Shown: positions 38,711-51,218, numbered from the stretch's first letter. The stretch: DNA of 64,000 nucleotides from Alitta virens (GCA_932294295.1 OW028576.1:49308199-49372198), one strand, 5' to 3'. Program-made: numbers and translations. Notes: a model not told the origin generated them from the letters alone.

Positions 38711-41039
38711 ATGGATTCAGCTCAGATTTGCATTGTCCATGAAGTTGTCAGTGGGAATTTGGATCCGGACAGGCCAGTAAGAGTGACTGGAAGGTAATAA
38801 GTATAATTGAGCATTTTAAACTTGTAGCAAGTAAATTAATTGGTTTTACTTCTCATCTCTTTATTTCCTTTTATACTGTTATAAATCTTTTGTTGCCAGC
38901 TAGTCGGCGAATAGCCCGTGGAGCTGTTTCTATGTTATTATAATGTTATCATGTCAGCTATCTTCTTTTAATTTAAGTGAGTAACCTCGGCCTCGATCGT
39001 GCCATGGCCTACCTCATTCTTTCAATCTTCTTCAGTTCCAACCAACTGTCACCATTACGTACAACTCTTTATTTGCAATCTATTCCTCTATTTCACCCAG
39101 GCTACTTTTCCCCTAAGTGAGCACATACTTTTGCTACCAATATGGCCACCATAACTTTGAGAAAGAGACTGAATGGCACCATAGCAACCATGCCTGTGGG
39201 TCACATGACCCCCCTAACAACCATGCTTGCAAGATTCAGCTCCTTAGCAACCATTCACACCATTGCTGCCAGGGCCCTTGAATGAAACTCAGAATGAGGC
39301 TGAATGGCAGGTCACATGATCTCACAGAGCAACTGGCCTTTTTTAACTCTAACTGAACAGGGAAACATAAATTAATAGCACAACAATTTTAAATCAAATA
39401 CATTTTAATGTCATGTTGCAGTATGAAATATGAAATATATAAGTTTTAGTTCCTGCATATTAGAGTAACATTGAATTCAAGAATTTGATGTCATACATAT
39501 ATGCTTGGCAACGAGGCTCACTAAATATGGTCATAAATCTGGGTCTGCTATACTGCACTTTTTCCAATTTTCACATGACCCCCCCCCCCCCCCCCTTACA
39601 ATACATACAAATATTTTTAATCTTATTATATAGCATGAAATGCCTGGTTCATTGTGTAGATGTGCAGGCCGAAACCTGATGGTTGTTGGCCTCTCGGGTA
39701 TGGTCCGATGTCTCAATAGACTGTATGTCTTTTTCGCATGCGCCTGCTGGGAAGATTATTAAATTGTAAGGCCTTATAGCATTGCTATAAGTCCATCTTC
39801 CCCAAGCAAGACCTCCTTCTCTGCACAGCTCTGCTTCGTGGAGGATGCCTTGCTTCAGATGGTACAAGCCTTGGGAAAATCAATCATTTCACTGTTTCTG
39901 TATTAATTTCAGAGTTACTGATCTGCAAGGCCATTCATGTCATTTGATTCTGAAAGAGGTGTTTGTTCCTCACTGCGACTCAACAATTTTGATCGACACA
40001 ACTTTCATTAGTGACACTCCTGTCCAACAGGGGTCTCTGTATGAATTCACCGGTGACTTGATAGGGACGTCCTGTCCGCCAGCCTTAAAGGTTCGCACTG
40101 TTCGAAGTAAGGATGGGTTGGACACGGTCAAGTACTACCAAGCGCTCTTGAAACAGAGGGACTTCTTATCAAACAGGTATATATATCAAGATATGTGTCA
40201 TAAACTAGGCAGCGTCTTTTTGGAAAATTATGTGTTTGTTGTGATAAACCATTAAAGAAGCTTTCTCAAAGGAAAATTTAAACATTAACACTGAGAGTCA
40301 TTCAGATTGGCCAGGGTCATCGAAATTCACCACTCTAAATTAACTATCACAAACACTTCTAAGGTGCCGGTCAAAGTTTTAGGATGTTGTCAATAACATC
40401 ATGAACTGTTACTTTCATAATAAATTACGAAACTGCAAGGTGTGTAATTGTGTTTGTTGGGGGTGGCGAATTTTGATGACCTGGCCAATCTGGATGACCT
40501 TGGGGTTTACAATGATTGTGAACATTGACCATATTACGAAAAAAGTGCAGTATAGCGGACCCAAATTATTGACCATATTTAGCGAGCCTCTCAGCCAGGC
40601 CTGACGTAAAATGCTTGAATTCAATGGGTGACATCACAAACTAACAGCGGCGGTGAGGCAAGAACGCAAGTTACTGATAGTTTATTTAGCTTTTTCTTGG
40701 GGGCTAGTGCCCCAAAACCCCCGTACTCTACACAAATGTATTCTTATTGTGTGCCACAATGGAATTTGGTGACAAATTCACATTAATTTCATGTTTCATC
40801 GATGCTAAATATGGTCAATTTGGGTCCGCTATACTGCACTAAACCTCATATTACTTATAAGTTCACAATACCGAGATACAAAGGTTTTTAGCACAAAACA
40901 AAATTCAACTGAACAATGCTGAAACAAACTATATTCACTATATATTTGTGTTGATGTTTTTTTCAGAAATGTGAAAAGAGCGAATCAGTCGATGCCACCA
41001 AAAGTATGTGAAAACAACGTCAGCAGAACAACAGCGTAA
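38711..41039 (+). CDS. TEN1: TEN1-like subunit of the CST telomere complex, 3 exons
   Basis: Small OB-fold protein that works with STN1 and CTC1 in telomere C-strand fill-in and replication restart. Exons: 38711-38793, 39913-40176, 40967-41039; both introns are GT-AG, phase 2, giving 139 aa (human about 123). The start PVRVTGR matches the first OB strand; then LIDTTFI and GSLYEFTGDL match the family's LVDTSLL and GSLYQFIGEL. VRTVRSKDGLDTVKYYQALL with QRDFL in the C-terminal helix matches the family's RVLRCVDGLDLVLYEKAL type end. Exon 3 adds only a basic 24-residue tail with no recognised similarity. An AATAAA at 41219-41224 would end the mRNA. The call rests on motif order in a short, fast-evolving protein. 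Confidence 0.85.
39470..39562 (+). repeat. Dispersed repeat copy 1 (upstream of TEN1 exon 2)
   Basis: CATTGAATTCAAG at the start and GAGGCTCACTAAATATGGTC...CTGCTATACTGCAC at the end. It is the inverted counterpart of the copy at 40546-40628. A C17 tract (39579-39595) follows. Confidence 0.8.
40546..40628 (-). repeat. Dispersed repeat copy 2 (inverted, downstream of TEN1 exon 2)
   Basis: Read on minus it begins CATTGAATTCAAG and continues GAGGCTCGCTAAATATGGTC to CCGCTATACTGCAC, so it aligns with copy 1 throughout with small gaps. Confidence 0.8.
40764..40840 (+). repeat. Dispersed repeat copy 3 (direct, TEN1 intron 2)
   Basis: GCTAAATATGGTCAATTTGG followed by GTCCGCTATACTGCAC, same orientation as copy 1. 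Only the 3' half aligns well. Confidence 0.7.
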
Positions 41040-41218
41040 TGCAATTCAGACCACTTTATTTGCTCAATCACAAACTGCTCAAATTGAACATTACAATATA
41101 CATGCTATTATTGGATGCTCAGCCATTTTACAATGCTTTAAAAAGGGAAGTTTGAGTCACACAATCCAAGGAAAACTGCAAGTTTCCTCACAAATCATTT
41201 AATACAATCCACCGGGTA

Positions 41219-41224
41219 AATAAA
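41219..41224 (+). promoter_or_regulatory. TEN1 polyadenylation signal
   Basis: Canonical AATAAA 180 bases after the TEN1 stop codon. Confidence 0.55.
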
Positions 41225-41488
41225 GAGGATTTTATGAAGATGTAATAACAGTGGATGTGACTTCATGTAATTTTGCATCTGATTAAATATCAGTCAACCT
41301 TTGGAAGCTGAGGACACTGTTCAACATCATCGCTTGCCCGAGAGTCCGGGATATACTTTAAGTGCACATGCATCTCGGCATCCTTTTGGGAAAGTGAAAA
41401 TTGGAGGAAAACCACACAAAATACACTTATTCTTAAAATTGATTTTATACTTGCAAATGACCAAGTCAGACTGTAGGGCAACTAAAAA

Positions 41489-41491
<3 letters not shown>

Positions 41492-41519
<28 letters not shown>

Positions 41520-41521
41520 TA
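41492..41521. repeat. (TA)n tract between TEN1 and SIRT5 ends
   Basis: A13 followed by about 14 TA units, in the gap between the convergent genes. Confidence 0.9.
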
Positions 41522-41575
41522 TCAAGTCCTGGTAGGTATGATATGGAAAACTGTCCAGTGTCCATAATATTATGA

Positions 41576-41581
41576 TTTATT
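41576..41581 (-). promoter_or_regulatory. SIRT5 polyadenylation signal directly after the stop codon
   Basis: A minus-strand AATAAA begins one base after the TGA at 41585-41583, so the 3' UTR could be only some 15-30 bases. A more distal signal cannot be excluded. Confidence 0.5.
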
Positions 41582-41582
41582 C

Positions 41583-44500
41583 TCATAATTTTTCTGAGGA
41601 CTGGGGCGCCAAGGCAGGTGGAAGGGTTTCTCCACAAGGCCCCTGAAAATGAAAGCTGCCAAAAGAAAAAAGAAACATAAATAAATCAGACTTTTTCATT
41701 TTGGTAATTTATTGTAAAAACTAGAGTCCAATAACAGAATAGTGACATGTGATGCATAATTGACAAAAGATTTCAACTTTTATTTGTACGTTGCCTCAAT
41801 AATATTAATTGCTTGTTCCTAAAAATAGTTATGTATGAAAAAATAGTATTCAAGCTGCAAATTAAGTAAATGATAAGTGTCAAGGCTGTCACCTAATGCT
41901 CTGTGAGTCAAAAAGAATGGCAAAAGTGGGACGTGGGAATTAAGTATCATGGCCTCTTACCCAAATTGCTCAGTGACCGGCGTGTCCTCAATATTAAATT
42001 CGGCGACAGGGACTCCTCTGGCGGACACCTCTGGCGCAAACATGGCGGCTGGGTAAACAACTGAGGAGGTTCCAACCTGAAAAATAATCAAATAATGGTT
42101 TTATTGTATTGTATCGTTTCTTTTTAATTTTGTTCCAAATATTGTATTGCTGACAGCGAAATTATTGGGGATATTAGAAACATGCAGCAGGGACCTCTCC
42201 CAACTTTGAAAATGATTAGCCACGGTTGGATAGATTTACAGTAAATGGTCATCTGAAAATTAGCCACAAATGATGGACAAAAATAGATTAGCCACATGGC
42301 TATTAGCATAATGCTACGTGGCTAATGCTAGAGAGAACCCTGTTCCAGGGGTAGAACCAACACATTGAAAATGATTGATATTACATGACCATTATCTATA
42401 GAATCTTTCTTAGTCAGAATGTTTCTGATCTGCACCTCAGTCTTCCCAAAGTACAACTGTCTTTCGCCGGGCCGAATGTCGATATGAGCCCATGTCTTTA
42501 TGAAATATTATAAAATATGTTGTCTTTGGCCAAACTGAATGAAATTTGGCCGGTCAGGTCCGTCGGTCTGGGAGACTTCGGGAAGACTGTGCACCTGGAT
42601 TTAATTTTTATCGCCCGCAATTTTGCTGCAGCCACAAGTAATGCAAAACAAAAGGAACTGAATGCAAATTGTACATTCTATTATATATAAATATAATGTA
42701 TTGTATTATTGTATGTTATTTGTATGTTTGACAAATGTATCAATGATGATAATATCTTGTCAATAAAATTATATATATTATTATGATGTAACTGATATTG
42801 ACAACTTAGTTACCACAAGACATAAATCGCAGTTATCCAGCTCATGCTGAGCACTTCGTAAAACGTTTTCGTCAAGAGATTCTCCGAACCAAACTACATC
42901 TGGCCGTAGCAGCCCACCACAGGGTTCGGGGCAGCTGAAATTAGACGTTGGTAGTTTAACACAACACACTAAATAGTATCACTGTTTATCACACAAGGAA
43001 TGATATACTTTAGGGCTGGGCCATTGAAAGCACAGGCACTTCAATCGTTTTAGTTCTGCTCTTTTTAAAATAAATACGAGAATACTGGCCAACCCCCTTA
43101 CTTCTCCCCAGTGACCCGCACTTTTGCAAAAACCTTCCAGTTCCCCTCACTTTTAAATGGAACAGCCCAGCCCTGGTGTACATTGGTCATCCCATATTCT
43201 CGAATGAAGAGATGGTTTTCAGAATATATCGGTATTTTTTAACCTATTTGAAATTGTTTAAAAATCTAAATCTTATTTAGCGCATGCATGATTGTGATTA
43301 TAAGATTGTGTTAAAAAATAAATAAATAAAAACCTAAACATATGTTTAAAAATAAATACATACCCCACCCCTGCTTTTTGTTTTTTTTTATGGCCACCTG
43401 ACCCCCTTAACTTTTTTATTTTCTAAATTAAGATATTAAGAAAATTCTGGTCAACCACCCCTCTCCCCTTCTTTTTCTCTTTTGGAGAACCCTCCCCTGA
43501 TTTTTCTAAAACCTGCCTGTCCACACTTTTAAACGGAAGTCCTAAGTATCAAATTCACATGTACAATGAATAATTATTTAATAGACTCAAGGTCATATCA
43601 TAAATAAACATCTTCAATTTTAAATTTTCTTTTTAATTACCGTGGCAACTGTTCAACTGGAATTCTGGCATCTTTAGCATCGGGATCAGGAGCCCTAAAG
43701 ATGAAAAAAAAAAACACTTCATTGCAAAAAGATCAACTTAGAAGACTGCTATACATTGTTTATGTAGTTTACTTATACTGAAAAATCATATAATAGACCC
43801 TGCCCTATTTCTTGCTTGTATTAGCTGGACAGTGGTCAATATCCGTTAAATTTCATTAATTTAAGTGAAAGTCACCACCAAATAAATATTAATAATATTA
43901 TTAAACTTGGATAGCACATTAGCATATAAAACACTTAAACTAGAAGGCACATGGGATGTGCGTAGCTCTGCAAGGCCTGTAGTGCATAAAGAGAGGTGGA
44001 AACTAGTCATGACCTCACTGCCTTAAAAATCTACGACGATCAGGCTTGTTGAAAATCTACGACGATCAGGCTGGATTACCTCGTGCTTAATCTCTTGTGA
44101 CCAAATGGCCAACTGCGCGGAGCGCAGGGTTCCCCCAATGGGAATTCAATTGATGACGTCATGTATACGGCAGTCTCGGGCAATGGCGAGAATAGGTAGA
44201 AAGTGAAGGACGCAAACGGGCGTATGAAATGGCTGTACGTAGAAAAACCAAGCAACGAAAAAGGCCCAAAAGCAATAGCTGCCTGTACAATGGGAATATG
44301 TAGCGTTAAACCAAGGGATGTAGCGGAAGACGGCATGTAAGTTCTGTTATCACACGCTGAACGTTTTTGCGCGAAGGCGACGTCATCTCGCGAGATCAAT
44401 GTACTTACAAAAGCTCTCCCCACTCCGTGGGGCAGAGCTAATTCAGTCCAGCCTGTCGAGGGCAGTTGGAATGTAGTAGACATTCACAGTAGGTGGCTCT

Positions 44501-46690
44501 TTACAGGGGCCATTAATGCAGGTTTGACGGCACACAGATGGAATTCATATCGTACCCTTTCCCTCTTAACGCTTCGCAGATCGGACTATTTTTATTGACT
44601 TCTATTTTCTTGCAGCTCAAACATCGCGTCCTGAAAAGATTCCCTGAAATAAAAAGTAAAAAGGGTTTTGTTACCATTCTTCAGGCCGACTTAATCGTAA
44701 TAGGAAGAATGAAGACCACAAACTTTTGGACCCTCCCTAATTCTTGTTATTGCTCATTTTATTGTGACATTTTGCTCCAGTTATTATTTCATGAAAGCCA
44801 TAAATTTCTTCCCAAAAGAGTGAATTCAGGTATTTTTTAAATGCCTGTTTCGGCTGCCTCTCAAGTTGACATAATTTGAAGTGCAACACTGGTGCCCAAA
44901 TAAGGAAGGTCTTGCTAATCCTGCAAAAAGTGCTGCTACAGCTACAATTTCTCTGTATGATTAAGAACAAGCTTAGATAACGAGAGAAAATAACTAATTA
45001 GCTATCTGAAATACTTTAAATTTTCAAAATCGGATGAAATCGGAAGTACCCTGATAATTTTAACTTCAACCCCTTCATTGCTCATATTGTATTCATTCTT
45101 ACCATGTAATTCCAGAATATTTTTGCTCCCTGACCTGGCATGTAACTCATCTATATTCTGAGTGATCACCACAACACGTCGATTTTGTTTGGCCAGTCGC
45201 GCTTCACATTCGGCAATTGCAGAGTGTGCCTGTAAAAGGATATCGAGTTTATCAGTTACAATTATGTAAATGTATTCAATATTCAATGATAGTATCATGT
45301 AGGGATGTCAAGATTACCTGTAAATAAATCGCGGTTGCAAAAACCCACGATAAATGTATAGAGGAGAATACTGCAATATTGCGATATCACGGCATTGGCA
45401 CCCAGGGCTTTCTGGGGTGGGTATGTTAATAGCAATTAACAGAGGGATTTAATAATCCATATTCAAATGAATGTTGGACTGACACCCTGATACAATTTCC
45501 ACTAGTATCATAAAATCTCACATTGCTTAATTACTGTACAAGGAATTGCTTCATTCCTCCATTTCTGTTTGTCTAATTCATATCAATTTTGAAATTCATT
45601 TTAGTTCAGGCATTTATATATATATCACATAAGGCTAACTGAAAAACATTGTTTCTTCGATTTCTGACCGACCTGATTTCACTGCAATTCTCTTTGTTTT
45701 TTAACCTTGAATCTGAACTAGAAAAAAATGTAATACAGAATTGTTCTCACTGGGTTAGGGTACTTGGTAGCCATGACTTCTCTCCGATAATGATAAAATT
45801 CCCAAACAAGAGATGGATCACTTGCAAATGCATCTGGTGATGCTAATTGCTGAAAAGAAAAGTTGTATAATTAATTAGTATGAATTATGATTTTATTCTT
45901 GGTCTTTTCTATATATATATTCTGTTTATTCTATTAGGTTTTAATGTACTATAACACTAGCTGGCCACTTCATGTGACCTTGCATGTTGCTAAACTACAA
46001 GGGAAATCATAAATAACCATTTTCACTATTAAGTATGTACAGCATCTATAATTTATCAAAGCCACTGTCTTTGAACTGCTTTCACACTTATGCTCAATTT
46101 TTTTTTCCACCTGAGCTTGCCATTTCCTCCAGAATCCTCCAGCTCCCCTGAAAGTTGGCACTCCACTCTCCGCGCTCACTCCTGCCCCGGTAAGGACAAC
46201 GATGTGCCTGGATTTAGCAAAGACGTCTTGGAAATTGGCCAAGTTCGATGATGGTCGTGTTGCCTGCAAGATCGAGTGACAATGACATGCTCAATTTAAC
46301 ATTTATATAAAAGGTCCTACCACAGGCGGATTCAGGGTGCACCCCCCCCCCCCCCCTTTGATTAGTAGTAGTAGTAGTTTATTTCACACACACATATATA
46401 GACAACACAACATGAAAGAACTCATTTTAGATAAACAAGGACAATGAAGTGTAAATTATTCAGTGGGGCGTGCACGTACGTATGCCCCTACCTCCAGTGT
46501 TCCCTATCATTGTTTAATTGTTTTCCATTACTGCATCACAGATTCACAGGTCTAGAGTTTTTATTCAGTGTTTCTGACGAATTTAACAATTTCTAACTTA
46601 ACAACTTACCATAATGTTAGAAGAGTTAAAAAGCAATCTGTCTGTGAACACACGGGACGATGACACGAATTTTCTGCACGTAAAAAGCAT
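41583..46690 (-). CDS. SIRT5: SIRT5-like mitochondrial NAD-dependent lysine deacylase, 9 exons
   Basis: Class III sirtuin that removes succinyl, malonyl and glutaryl groups from lysines. Exons on minus: 46690-46610, 46263-46111, 45849-45751, 45229-45103, 44643-44556, 43694-43641, 42934-42814, 42076-41961, 41655-41583; all keep phase and give 303 aa (human 310). The first 27 residues are Arg/Ser/Phe-rich without acidic residues until Asp17, a good mitochondrial presequence. NAD-binding [20 protein letters not shown] (134-138) and catalytic His153 in LELHG are intact. Tyr97 and Arg100 ([11 protein letters not shown]) match human Tyr102/Arg105, which select acidic acyl groups. Zinc ligands: Cys161/164 (RCLSC) and Cys202/206 (RCPEPC, one residue closer than in human). 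The end QGPCGETLP is typical. The last exon starts inside an AG-rich stretch; reading from the later AG would frameshift. Confidence 0.96.
43940..44540. other. GC-richer block in a SIRT5 intron, unexplained
   Basis: Lies in the intron 44555-43695 and stands out by CpG content. A 20-base unit starting AAATCTACGACGATCAGG occurs twice, at about 44027 and 44054. A 135-codon minus frame (44483-44076) has no recognisable domain and no splice role, since the true neighbouring exons join without it. It could be a transposon remnant or a regulatory island. Confidence 0.4.
46362..46490 (-). mobile_element. LINE 3' end fragment with (CTA)n tail
   Basis: On minus, a unique stretch ends in GAAATAAACTACTACTACTA, the usual shape of a LINE tail with trinucleotide repeats. 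A C15 tract follows outside (46342-46356). No coding part remains. Confidence 0.5.
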
Positions 46691-49116
46691 TTATACAATG
46701 TACACTTCCCTCTTACAACTCAACTTGTTGATTGTGAAGGTTCATGCAATATGCAACAGAGGGCGCTTTGGATGAACCAGCGGTGGCGCCGTCTTTGGAG
46801 TATTCAAGTGAATCATCACTTTCCGATTAAATCTGGGTCATTTTCACCAAGCCTGAGTATAAAGGCCTGTTCTCACAAAAACAAATGCTACTATTTAATT
46901 TAAAAGTATCAGGTCAATTTAAAGCTGTAATGATAGGAGGCCATAAATACTAAAGCCTATTTCGTGCAACGCTGCATCTTGGTGGGAATTGTCGGGGACA
47001 CGCACCCCATGCAGTCAGTCCATGTAATTTAAATTATATATTTATTGAAATTCAATAACATGAATATCTTTAATTTATTCTATGGCATGATACTTTTCTA
47101 TATTTTTGTGTTTGACTGAACGGTATTTAATTGAATATTGCACCCATCAGTCCAAGTGGATTAGGGCATTCTGAAATCAAAATAAAAGTCAACTCTGGTG
47201 AAGGGCCATTCGCTGGCAGGGCAGGGGGTTAGCAGGCATATGGCCTCAACCCTGGAAGGTAAGCTGGCCCTTTTATAGACAAATTCGGCCCCAAACTAAA
47301 AACCAGGAAGACTGGCCCCTTTCCAGGAAATACCAGCCCACAGGAGCTTGGCCCCTTCACCTGGAAGGATGGCCCAAGAAAGGAAGTCCCTTAATTCACC
47401 AGAGATTTGCCCAGGAAGATAGCCCCTGGTTGAGGAATGCTGGTACCTGCACCATGAAAGGTTGGCCCTGATCAACAAAGTGCCCCTACCCCCTTCATAA
47501 AATTTATGATGGTCCCTTCAGCAATGGGTGCCTTTTCATCCACGGCTTCATAGCCAATATTGTCTGTAGCCACATGCACCATGTCAATATTATACCATTA
47601 TAGGCCTAATAGCCAAACTGTTGTTGCTACTGTATCTGCAGTGCCAATATCTATGGACACTTCACATGAACCTTAGTACCTTTACAATCAATTTTGTAGA
47701 GTAAAAAATCCAAAATATTGCAGAACTCCCCCCGTTTTTCCGTTAGGGGGACTCAGTTTCCCCGAGTTCCCCCCTCCCCCGTTTCCACCACTGGTCTATT
47801 TTAGGTCCTTGGTCCTGGGTCTGCAGTAAGAGGAGCAGTAATATGTAGTGGCTATAATAAATAGCTGCCAAGTTTAAGAAACTGGTTTGCTGGTCACACA
47901 AGTTAGGCCAGAAGTCCTCGGTCGGTGGACAACCAGAAACCCCTGGAAGCTTCGGCATCTAAGGTGCCCTGGTGGTGCATTCTGCATTTTAGAGAGCTCT
48001 ACTAATATTTAAGATTGACAATTTTACTACTTTTGATTTTTAAACACCAACCATAATCACGTAACTGGGCATGTGCAAAAATGGGTTTTTGGCTAATGTT
48101 TGCTGGTCAGATCTATGGGTTTAACATTAAATGCTGGTCAGACCCGCCAAATGAGGGTCACTTGGGAACTATGCAGATGTCCATAGATGGTTTTGGCTAT
48201 TGACACTGCATGAGCAGTGCCTGTCGACTGTTTTGAATATTGACTTCAGCTTGTTTAGTGTAGAGATTGGTTGTGAGGAGAGATTTGGGAAACCAGATGT
48301 CATAAAAGCCACCCGTTGAGCATGAACTAAAATAAACATTATCTAATTTCTTTTTTTAGGTTAGTGTTATCACCAAGAGAAACAGCACGTTGCTGTAATG
48401 GAATAAAACTGAAGAGTACAACCGGTTGTGTGTTGCTTTGGATGAAAAAATACAATTAGTCTTGTGCCCAAACACTAGGCGGCTAGGTGAACATCACAGT
48501 AGTTATGTCGGCCAATCAGCGCAACACTACTTTATATTTTTCTTTGTTGACACTGTAGATGCAATTTCTATAGACTGTTTTAGCTATTGGCTCCAGGTGG
48601 TAATAAAGGCTCCCTCTGGTGAAGGGGTCATATGAGCACCCCAGGTTAATGTATACGTCTCCCACCCTGTTGCAGTCGGGGGGGGGGGGGGGGGACAAGG
48701 ATAGGTCTTGTGGTGGGATCCCAGATGGGCACCCACCCGCACCTCAGCAACTACTTGGTGAAGGGTGCAGACTTGTTGACTGGGGCCAATTAACCATGCA
48801 GAGATCAGAAGAAAAGAACAAATAGATAGTTTTTCCACACAGAAAAACAATTATTAATTTTTTTTTTATATTATAGCGTGTATATAAAATGTATATTTTA
48901 GCGTACCTCAGACTTCAAGGAACAATCCAAAGGGCTTACCAAACTTCTCAGTGATGGTGCAACCAATATTGTCAAGGGCAACTAAGCTTCTTGGTGATGG
49001 GGACAGCATTATTTAGGTGAAGGGGGCATGTTCAAGACTCCTCCCACCCATGAATGATGATGCCCATTCAATGGACTCATCAAAACATCTGGCCCCTTCA
49101 CTGAGAAGTTTTTCAG

Positions 49117-49175
49117 TGAGGGGGGGGGGCATTATCATTCATAGGGGGCACTGGTATCGAATGCCCCCCCCCCTC
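49117..49175. repeat. G-tract hairpin (inverted repeat)
   Basis: GAGGGGGGGGGCATT pairs with AATGCCCCCCCCCCTC across a loop of about 26 bases. Similar in layout to the hairpin at 2.1 kb. Confidence 0.7.
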
Positions 49176-49480
49176 CTCCCAGATGCCCCCCATCACCCAA
49201 TGGATGTTGCCCCATCACCAAGAAGTGAGTTTGCCCCAGTCACTAAGACGTTTGGTTGGCCCCTTCACCTGGAAGGTCTGGGCGAAATCAGTTTTGCCGT
49301 ACCCATCTAGGGCTGCTCTTCTCCCCTCCAACAAGACACTCTGGCGACATGCCCGATGGCGGGAGAAGCCTCTCGGGTGTACTCCTGGTGTTTCCTCTTT
49401 AAGTGATGGCCCCTTTACTAAAAGGTGCCATACCATTCTCAGTACCAATAACCAAAGTTCTGCAGCCGCTTAACTGGCAG

Positions 49481-49600
49481 AGCTCTGGGTGGTCTAGTGG
49501 TAAGACGCTAGCCTACTCCTCTGAAGGACCCGGGTTCAATCCCAGGCATGGGCCCACTTTATGAGCATCATCCCAGCTGGATGTCGTTTGGATGAGATCT
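49481..49600 (+). mobile_element. tRNA-derived SINE
   Basis: A box TGGTCTAGTGG (49490-49500) and B box GGGTTCAATCCC (49532-49543) have pol III promoter spacing. The head resembles a tRNA-Glu/Asp type, but acceptor and T stems have mismatches, so it is not a functional tRNA. The tail GATGTCGTTTGGATGAGA is typical of SINE 3' bodies. Confidence 0.7.
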
Positions 49601-50600
49601 ATCTGCAGTGTCAATCGCCAAAATTTTCTGTAGCAACTGCATCCGTAATGCCAAAATAGGCTATATCTGAAATGTCTATAGAGCTCTATAGCAACACAAA
49701 GGGGATCTGTCCCACAAACACCAGTCTCAATTGCTTGGGAATAACGCCATGTTGATAATAATATTTATATACACAACATCACGGCCCAAATAACTTGAAA
49801 CCAGTGTCAGTGATGGGGTTGCTGCTTCCCCGGTTTCTTATATCTACTGTAATAAGATATAATTTGGGCAACATTTCCAATACCTCTGTGGTAGGTATCC
49901 CCAATGACCACTTGCAGTTTTGACCACCCGGTCCACAACCAAGTGCCATGGCTCTGACTTGGAATTGTTTAACCTAGGGGCCACAATTAAGGGATAATGC
50001 AGATTCTGCACCATAGAAAGTGCCAACCTTAACAAAACAAGGCAATACATGATGCAGATTAAAAATCTCAAACAAAAGCAAAAAATTATAATCTCTATCG
50101 AATAAGTCAATTGAGGCTAAGCCCTCTAGCCCAGCGGTAGAAGGCAAAGTAGTTGCTTAGATATATGCTGGGAATTGTTCCATGGCAGCTAGCTTACATC
50201 CCGACCTCATATTTTAAATGTTTTGCAAACCTACTCCTACCTTTTTTACACTTAGGGCCCTAGGGGTCACTTATGTCATATAGTATAAACAAGAACCCAG
50301 GCAGCAGCAATAACCCCATCTCCTAGCACTTGGCTAGGAGAGATATCCTTAGTGGCTGATCCGTTAGAGGTGCAGGGTAAAGCTGCTCATGGGAAGCTTA
50401 AAACAAGGCGATACATGATGCAGATTAAAAATCTCAAACAAAAGCAAAAAATTATCCCTTTCAGTGTTGCTGTAATCGTGCCCACCCAACACATCTAATT
50501 CAAGAAGGAAAAAGCAAAAACACAATAATATTACTATAAGTATACCAATATGTAATTAGTATCACAGGTTTCACAAGATTAAAGTACAGGCAATAATAGG

Positions 50601-50890
50601 CCAGTAAAAATTGACATGAATTTGGGGTGACCCTGGAATAGCTCATAACAGGCATTTTATTCCATCAAATGATAGCCCAGATTTTGTAGATTCACAGGAA
50701 GGCAAGTTTTGTAATTTTCTTATGTTTCATTTTTTATGAATTGTTGCCATGGAAACAGAGCTGGAAAATTTTCCCAAAGGTGGCCATCTAAAAGATTGCC
50801 TTCCTGTGAATCTACAAAATCTGGGCTATCATTTGATGGAATAAAATGCCTGTTATGAGTTAGTCAAGGGTGTTCGTCAATTTTTACTGG
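50601..50890. mobile_element. MITE with about 100-base terminal inverted repeats
   Basis: CCAGTAAAAATTGAC begins the left arm and GTCAATTTTTACTGG ends the right arm. Inner blocks such as AACAGGCATTTTATTCCATC and AGATTTTGTAGATTCACAGG with AAGGCAA are repeated inverted. The centre, about 90 bases, includes GCCATGGAAACAG. TAATA flanks the right side directly and the left side two bases away, a possible target duplication. Confidence 0.85.
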
Positions 50891-51218
50891 TAATACACAA
50901 AGATTACGACGAGCAAGATTTAAATATATTATGTTGCAAATTTTTACATTGTACCATATACAACTAACATAACATATTATTAAATAGATTTCTCTCTATT
51001 TCACAAATGAATATGAAGATAATACTATAAATAAGAAACAAGCTATTTATCTGTGATACACTCAGAGAATTTAGTCAATTCGTGTTATTATAAACATGAG
51101 TGATATTCATTTAGTATTTACAAAATTGCTGCACATTCCACAGGTTTTTCTTTTTGTACAATAAATTTACATAATTATGATTGAATATATTCATAAGAAA
51201 TTCAGAATATGAACATAA

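Larger units (their letters stand above)
46691..51218. other. Repeat-rich intergenic region
   Basis: Upstream of SIRT5 and downstream of the next gene, with no gene recognised. Between 47.2 and 49.7 kb short phrases such as GGCCCCTTCACCTGGAAGG (47.34 and 49.26 kb), TCTGTAGC(A/C)AC..CAT and (T/A)GCCAATAT.(T)(C)TATGGACA recur in changing order, the look of old nested repeats. It also holds poly-G tracts (48678-48694), a SINE and a MITE listed separately. Confidence 0.5.

Noticed and set aside
41583..41642. SIRT5 last exon starting after the CAG at 41643
   Set aside because: It gives an unrelated tail. Starting at 41655 restores the conserved Phe-His-Phe-Gln-Gly-Pro-Cys-Gly end.
44076..44483. 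A 135-codon minus frame as a SIRT5 exon or separate gene
   Set aside because: SIRT5 exons 44643-44556 and 43694-43641 join in phase without it, and the frame shows no domain.
49481..49555. A tRNA gene
   Set aside because: A and B boxes are present, but acceptor and T stems have mismatches and a SINE-type tail follows.
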